Source: an uncultured Oscillospiraceae bacterium
GTDB lineage: Bacteria > Bacillota > Clostridia > Oscillospirales > Oscillospiraceae
NCBI GenBank assembly: GCA_910584805.1
Contig: CAJUCB010000070.1
Span: 1 to 10,175, forward strand
Direction: 5' to 3'
Length of the DNA stretch: 10,175 nt
Shown one piece after another: positions 7,572 to 10,175 of the stretch. The stretch's first letter is position 1. Every line of letters starts with the position of its first letter. Below the pieces are notes generated by a model, which was given only the letters and a program-made list of their open reading frames with translations, did not search any database and was not told the origin of the DNA. The position numbers were made by a program, and so were the translations under genes.

Positions 7572-8284
7572 AGCCGCTGGGAATGGCAGGGGGCCCTGCC
7601 CAGGGACAGGCGCCATGGATGGACAGGGAACAGGCGCTTTCCACCGCCTATCCCTTCTGGGGCCAGCTATCCCCGGAGGAAAAGGAGGCCATCCTCCGGG
7701 GCTGCGTGGAGATGACGTATGAAAAAGGGGTGGGGGTCCATCGTTCAGATGTGGACTGCAAGGGGGCCCTCCTGCTCCTGTCGGGGACACTGCGGGTCTA
7801 CATCCTCTCCGAGGAGGGGCGGGAGGTGACGCTGTTTCGCATCCACACCGGGGAGAGCTGTGTGCTCTCCGCCTCCTGCCTGTTGGACACCATCGCCTTT
7901 GACCTGCTCATCGACGCGGCGGAGGATGCCCGGGCGCTGGTAGTTCCCACCGGTGTCCTGCATCCCATCATGGAGCGCAACCCCTATGTGGGTCTGTACA
8001 TGTACAAGCAGGCCACGGAGCGCTTTTCCGACGTGATGTGGACCATGCAGCAGATTTTATTCATGGGGGTGGACCGTCGGGTGGCCATCTTCCTCTGGGA
8101 CGAGATGGCCCGCCAGGGCAAGCAGATCTTGAAGATCACCCACGACGAGCTGGCCCGGAACATCGGCAGCGCCAGGGAGGTGGTCACCAAGGTGATGAAA
8201 TACTTCGCCGGGGAAGGGATTGTCCGAGTAAAGCGGGGCCAGGTGGAGATTTTGGACCGGGAGAAGCTCCGGGCCCTTTTGTGA
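7568..8284 (+). CDS. Crp/Fnr-family transcriptional regulator with cysteine-bearing sensor domain
   Basis: The 238-residue protein has an N-terminal cyclic-nucleotide-type beta-roll (about 28-140), a long dimerisation helix (about 145-175) and a C-terminal winged helix-turn-helix (about 190-230). The HTH reads ITHDELARNIGSAREVVTKVMKYF, with R203, E204 and K208 at the usual DNA-contact positions. The sensor domain carries C46, C64 and GESCVLSASC with C98 and C104. There is no Fnr-style N-terminal cysteine cluster. The ligand is not known; heme, NO, redox or peroxide sensing are all possible, and cAMP binding is not supported because the usual phosphate-binding arginine motif is not evident. 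The ATG at 7568 overlaps the lpdA stop. An ATG at 7619 gives 221 residues, closer to family length, but has only a weak ribosome-binding site, so the start is uncertain. The target could be the operon upstream, the Fe-S genes downstream, or both. Confidence 0.9.
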   Translation: MKPLGMAGGPAQGQAPWMDREQALSTAYPFWGQLSPEEKEAILRGCVEMTYEKGVGVHRSDVDCKGALLLLSGTLRVYILSEEGREVTLFRIHTGESCVLSASCLLDTIAFDLLIDAAEDARALVVPTGVLHPIMERNPYVGLYMYKQATERFSDVMWTMQQILFMGVDRRVAIFLWDEMARQGKQILKITHDELARNIGSAREVVTKVMKYFAGEGIVRVKRGQVEILDREKLRALL

Positions 8285-8295
8285 CCGGCTTACAT

Positions 8296-8399
8296 ACACC
8301 GCCTGCCTTGGATGGTATACTCAAGGCACTTGAAAACAAGCTGATTTGTTTTCAACTGTTTTGGCTCTCTATGCAAGGCAGTTTCAGAAAAGGCGGTGT
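8296..8399 (+). promoter_or_regulatory. Nested inverted-repeat region upstream of the ferredoxin gene (candidate operator or structured leader)
   Basis: Three perfect stems nest here. ACACCGCC (8296-8303) pairs with GGCGGTGT (8392-8399). TGCCTTG (8304-8310) pairs with CAAGGCA at 8374-8380 or, alternatively, at 8322-8328. TTGAAAACAA (8330-8339) pairs with TTGTTTTCAA (8346-8355) around a 6-base loop. A possible -10 (TATACT, 8316-8321) sits in the middle, without a good -35. The inner palindrome read as AACAA-N6-TTGTT has the arm spacing of Crp-type operators. The outer stem covers the AAGG and GTG start of the ferredoxin gene. Whether it works as DNA operator, RNA switch or both is not decided. 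Confidence 0.5.
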
Positions 8400-8620
8400 T
8401 TGATTTGGAGCGGAAATTATCCCCAAGGTGTGCCGCGGTGGACAGCCGGGTCTGTGTATCCTGCGGCACCTGTCTCATGGTCTGCCCCCGGCAGGCCCTC
8501 TCTGTGGTCCATGGCTGCTACGCCCTGGTGGACAGCCAGCGCTGTATTGGCTGTAGCAAGTGCGCGAAGGTCTGCCCGGTGGGCTGTATCTCCGTGTTTA
8601 GAAGGGAGGCTGCGGGATGA
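8396..8620 (+). CDS. Small 2[4Fe-4S] ferredoxin-type protein
   Basis: About 74 residues hold two complete CxxCxxCxxxCP clusters: C20-C23-C26-C30 and C50-C53-C56-C60, counting from the GTG start. This is the bacterial 8Fe ferredoxin fold, a cytoplasmic low-potential electron carrier. Extra cysteines are C12, C41 and C64. The start is uncertain. GTG at 8396 has AAGG only two bases upstream; TTG at 8405 is better spaced from GGCGGTG; GTG at 8438 has AAGGTG eight bases upstream and would still include both clusters. The stop overlaps the ATG of the membrane Fe-S gene (ATGA), so the two are probably co-translated and work together: this protein may donate to or accept from the membrane partner (inference). 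Confidence 0.88.
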   Translation: MFDLERKLSPRCAAVDSRVCVSCGTCLMVCPRQALSVVHGCYALVDSQRCIGCSKCAKVCPVGCISVFRREAAG

Positions 8621-9237
8621 AAAAGCATTGGTATGACTACCTGTGGATTTGGTCGATCCTCTATTTCTCCCTGGGCTTCTTCAACATCCTCTTTGCCTGG
8701 CTGGGGATGCTGGACTTCTTCCTGCCCCTGCTCTTCGCCATCTTCGGTGGCAACAAGTTTTTCTGCAACCACATGTGTGGCCGGGGGCAGCTCTACATGA
8801 AGTTGGGGACGCGGCTGAAATGGTCCCGGAACCGCCCCACCCCCAGGTGGATGTACAGCACCTGGTTCCGCTACGGCTTTTTGGTGTTTTTCATGGCCAT
8901 GTTTGGCAATATGGTGTTCCAGACCTACCTGGTGGGGGCCGGTGCGGCCTCGCTGCGGCAGGCGGTCCAGCTGTTTTGGTCCTTCCGCCTCCCCTGGCAT
9001 TGGGCCTATTCTGCCGGTGGTGTGCCCGACTGGGTGGCCCAGTACAGCTTCGGCTTCTACAGTCTGATGCTCACCTCTCTGCTCATTGGCCTGGTGCTGA
9101 TGGCCCTGTTCAAGCCCAGGAGCTGGTGTGCGTTCTGTCCTATGGGTACCATGACCCAGGGGATGTGTAAGGCCCGGCTGCATATCAAAGAAAAGCTTTC
9201 TTCCGCTTCTCAGGTAGAGGCGGGGAAAACAGAGTGA
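8617..9237 (+). CDS. Polytopic membrane protein with NapH-like 4Fe-4S cysteine motifs
   Basis: This 206-residue protein has about four hydrophobic membrane segments, near residues 8-25, 26-46, 86-105 and 145-165. Cysteine motifs face both ends: C50-x3-C54 in FCNHMCGRGQLY, and C171-x2-C174-P with C184 in WCAFCPMGTMTQGMCK. This resembles the 4Fe-4S binding domain of NapH, NosR and CcoG-type electron-transfer membrane proteins (Pfam Fer4_5 type), but it is shorter and lacks a soluble ferredoxin domain. That part is encoded separately by the overlapping gene upstream. GGGAGG at 8604-8609 lies seven bases before the ATG. The exact substrate is unknown; it probably moves electrons between the membrane and the partner ferredoxin, or serves Fe-S or metal-site assembly. 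Confidence 0.82.
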   Translation: MKKHWYDYLWIWSILYFSLGFFNILFAWLGMLDFFLPLLFAIFGGNKFFCNHMCGRGQLYMKLGTRLKWSRNRPTPRWMYSTWFRYGFLVFFMAMFGNMVFQTYLVGAGAASLRQAVQLFWSFRLPWHWAYSAGGVPDWVAQYSFGFYSLMLTSLLIGLVLMALFKPRSWCAFCPMGTMTQGMCKARLHIKEKLSSASQVEAGKTE

Positions 9238-9238
9238 A

Positions 9239-9289
9239 TGACAAAACAGCGCCGCTTTGGGAGGGCTCCCAAGGCGGCGCTGTTTGTCA
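9239..9289. terminator. Long GC-rich hairpin, probable bidirectional terminator
   Basis: The arm 9239-9263 pairs with 9266-9289 almost completely: 24 pairs with one bulged A and one G-T pair, including AAACAGCGCCGC against GCGGCGCTGTTT. It starts one base after the membrane Fe-S gene's stop and lies between convergent genes. On the plus strand the 3' side carries CTGTTTGTCA; on the minus strand the end reads TGTTTTGTCATT. Either gives a short U-rich tail within or just after the stem. It is best read as a terminator acting in both directions. Confidence 0.75.
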
Positions 9290-9298
9290 GGGATGTAT

Positions 9299-9342
9299 CA
9301 CCCCTCCACCGGTTTCCATTTGGAAAAGCAGGTGGAGGGGTG
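9299..9342. terminator. Second hairpin between the convergent genes
   Basis: CACCCCTCCACC (9299-9310) pairs perfectly with GGTGGAGGGGTG (9331-9342). Inside, TTTCCA (9313-9318) pairs with TGGAAA (9321-9326). There is no T run on either side, so it is not a classic intrinsic terminator. It may support termination of the minus-strand transporter transcript ending at 9363, or stabilise its 3' end. Confidence 0.5.
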
Positions 9343-9362
9343 GACAGGGAGGATATGGAGGG

Positions 9363-10175
9363 TCAGAAATAGCGCAGGATGATACAGATGCTCGAGATGG
9401 CCAACACCATGATGGTGGGGGGGACGGAAGTCCGGCAATAGCGGGCCCAGCTGATGGGGTGGCCCTCCTTGGCGGAGACCGAGGTGCCCACCACGTTGGC
9501 AGAGGCCCCAATGGGGGTGGCGCTGCCGCCGATGTCCGTGCCCATAGAGAGGGACCAGGCCAGCACGGACAGGTCCACCCCAGTGGTGACGGCTAGGCTC
9601 CGAATCACTGGGATCATGGTGGCGGCGAAGGGGATGTTGTCCACGAAAGCGCTGGCCACGGCGGAGACCCAGATAATGATTAAGACCATGAGGATGGCGT
9701 TGCCGCCGCTGATAACGCCGATCCATTCGGCGATGAGTTCCAGGATGCCCGTCTCTTCCAGGCCGCCCACCACAATGAACAGGCCGATAAAGAAGAGCAG
9801 GGTCTTATAGTCGATGCCTTGCAGGAGCTTCCAGGCGTCCTTCCCGGCGGCAATGAGGGTGAGGGCGGCGATGAACACGCCGATCAGGGCCACAGTGAAG
9901 CCGGTCTGGGCGTGGGTAATCAGCAGCACCACCGCCAGGAGGAAAATCCCGCAGCTCAGGGCGAAGTCCCGCCGGTTTGTGATGGCAGTGTGCGGGGCTG
10001 GGCAGGTGAGGGCTAGGATTGCCTGCTGGCCGTCGTTTTTCCCCAGCTCCTTATGGAAGCGGAAATAGAAATAAAGGATGGTAACCACCAGGGCGATGGC
10101 GGCGATGAGGCCGGTGTTGGTGATGAAGTCCCCGAAGGAGTAGCCCAGGGAGGTGCCGATGATGATATTGGGCGG
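9363..10175 (-). CDS. SLC13/ArsB-type ion transporter, C-terminal part (5' end outside window)
   Basis: The frame is open from the window edge (10175) to a TGA at 9363-9365, giving 270 residues of the C-terminal part. It is an integral membrane protein with many hydrophobic segments. The first visible residues PPNIIIGTSLGYSFGDFITNTG and the later AFVDNIPFAATMIPVI and GTDIGGSATPIGASANVVG are the paired conserved motifs of the ion-transporter superfamily (ArsB, NhaD, SLC13 and YbiR-like permeases). Substrate cannot be assigned: arsenite, sodium/proton, or di- and tricarboxylates are all possible. It faces the Fe-S genes convergently, has no arsenic genes beside it in this window, and ends before two hairpins. 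The promoter lies outside. Confidence 0.9.
   Translation of the reverse strand, partial: PPNIIIGTSLGYSFGDFITNTGLIAAIALVVTILYFYFRFHKELGKNDGQQAILALTCPAPHTAITNRRDFALSCGIFLLAVVLLITHAQTGFTVALIGVFIAALTLIAAGKDAWKLLQGIDYKTLLFFIGLFIVVGGLEETGILELIAEWIGVISGGNAILMVLIIIWVSAVASAFVDNIPFAATMIPVIRSLAVTTGVDLSVLAWSLSMGTDIGGSATPIGASANVVGTSVSAKEGHPISWARYCRTSVPPTIMVLAISSICIILRYF

Noticed and set aside
8330..8355. Inner palindrome as an intrinsic terminator for the regulator gene
   Set aside because: The stem is AT-rich and followed by CTGTTTTGG, not a real T run; weak as a terminator compared with the others in the window.
9363..10175. Firm call of the transporter as arsenite pump ArsB
   Set aside because: Only the C-terminal part is visible, the motifs are shared across the ion-transporter superfamily, and no arsenic resistance genes are next to it.
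1..10175. CRISPR arrays, tRNA/rRNA genes, insertion sequences or prophage genes
   Set aside because: No regularly spaced repeats, no tRNA-like or rRNA-like segments, and no transposase or integrase frames were seen.

Overview
The window reads as chromosomal DNA of a GC-rich anaerobic member of the Clostridia. An Oscillospiraceae-type gut bacterium (Flavonifractor/Lawsonibacter/Oscillibacter-like) is my inference. It rests on the strong G/C third-position bias, the C-terminal S-layer homology (SLH) repeats, the split glycine decarboxylase genes, the tandem glycine riboswitch of Gram-positive style, and the clostridial-type Crp/Fnr regulator next to a 2[4Fe-4S] ferredoxin. I cannot name the species.

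Layout. Positions 1-515 hold the 3' end of an SLH-domain surface protein. Positions 516-905 contain no gene but are full of signals: an inverted repeat, a consensus sigma-A promoter, a 5' leader, a tandem glycine riboswitch and its intrinsic terminator. Positions 906-7571 form a tightly packed glycine cleavage operon: gcvT, gcvH, gcvPA, gcvPB, lplA (lipoate-protein ligase) and lpdA (dihydrolipoyl dehydrogenase). The start of a Crp/Fnr-family regulator gene (7568-8284) overlaps the end of lpdA. A 120-base gap rich in nested inverted repeats (8285-8395) precedes a small ferredoxin gene, which overlaps a gene for a polytopic membrane Fe-S protein (8617-9237). Two strong hairpins lie between this and a convergent, truncated SLC13/ArsB-type ion transporter gene on the minus strand (9363-10175).

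How it works together. Glycine bound by the tandem aptamers should stabilise P1 of aptamer 2. The 3' strand of that P1 is the foot of the terminator stem, so binding should let transcription run into the operon. The operon encodes all four proteins of the glycine cleavage complex (P as two subunits, H, T and L) and the ligase that can lipoylate H, so one glycine signal would switch on a self-sufficient unit for glycine oxidation or, in reverse, glycine synthesis. The Crp/Fnr, ferredoxin and membrane Fe-S genes look like a separate redox module abutting the operon. The least explained part of the window is the nested inverted-repeat region between the regulator and the ferredoxin (8296-8399), whose outer stem covers the apparent ribosome-binding site and start codon of the ferredoxin gene.
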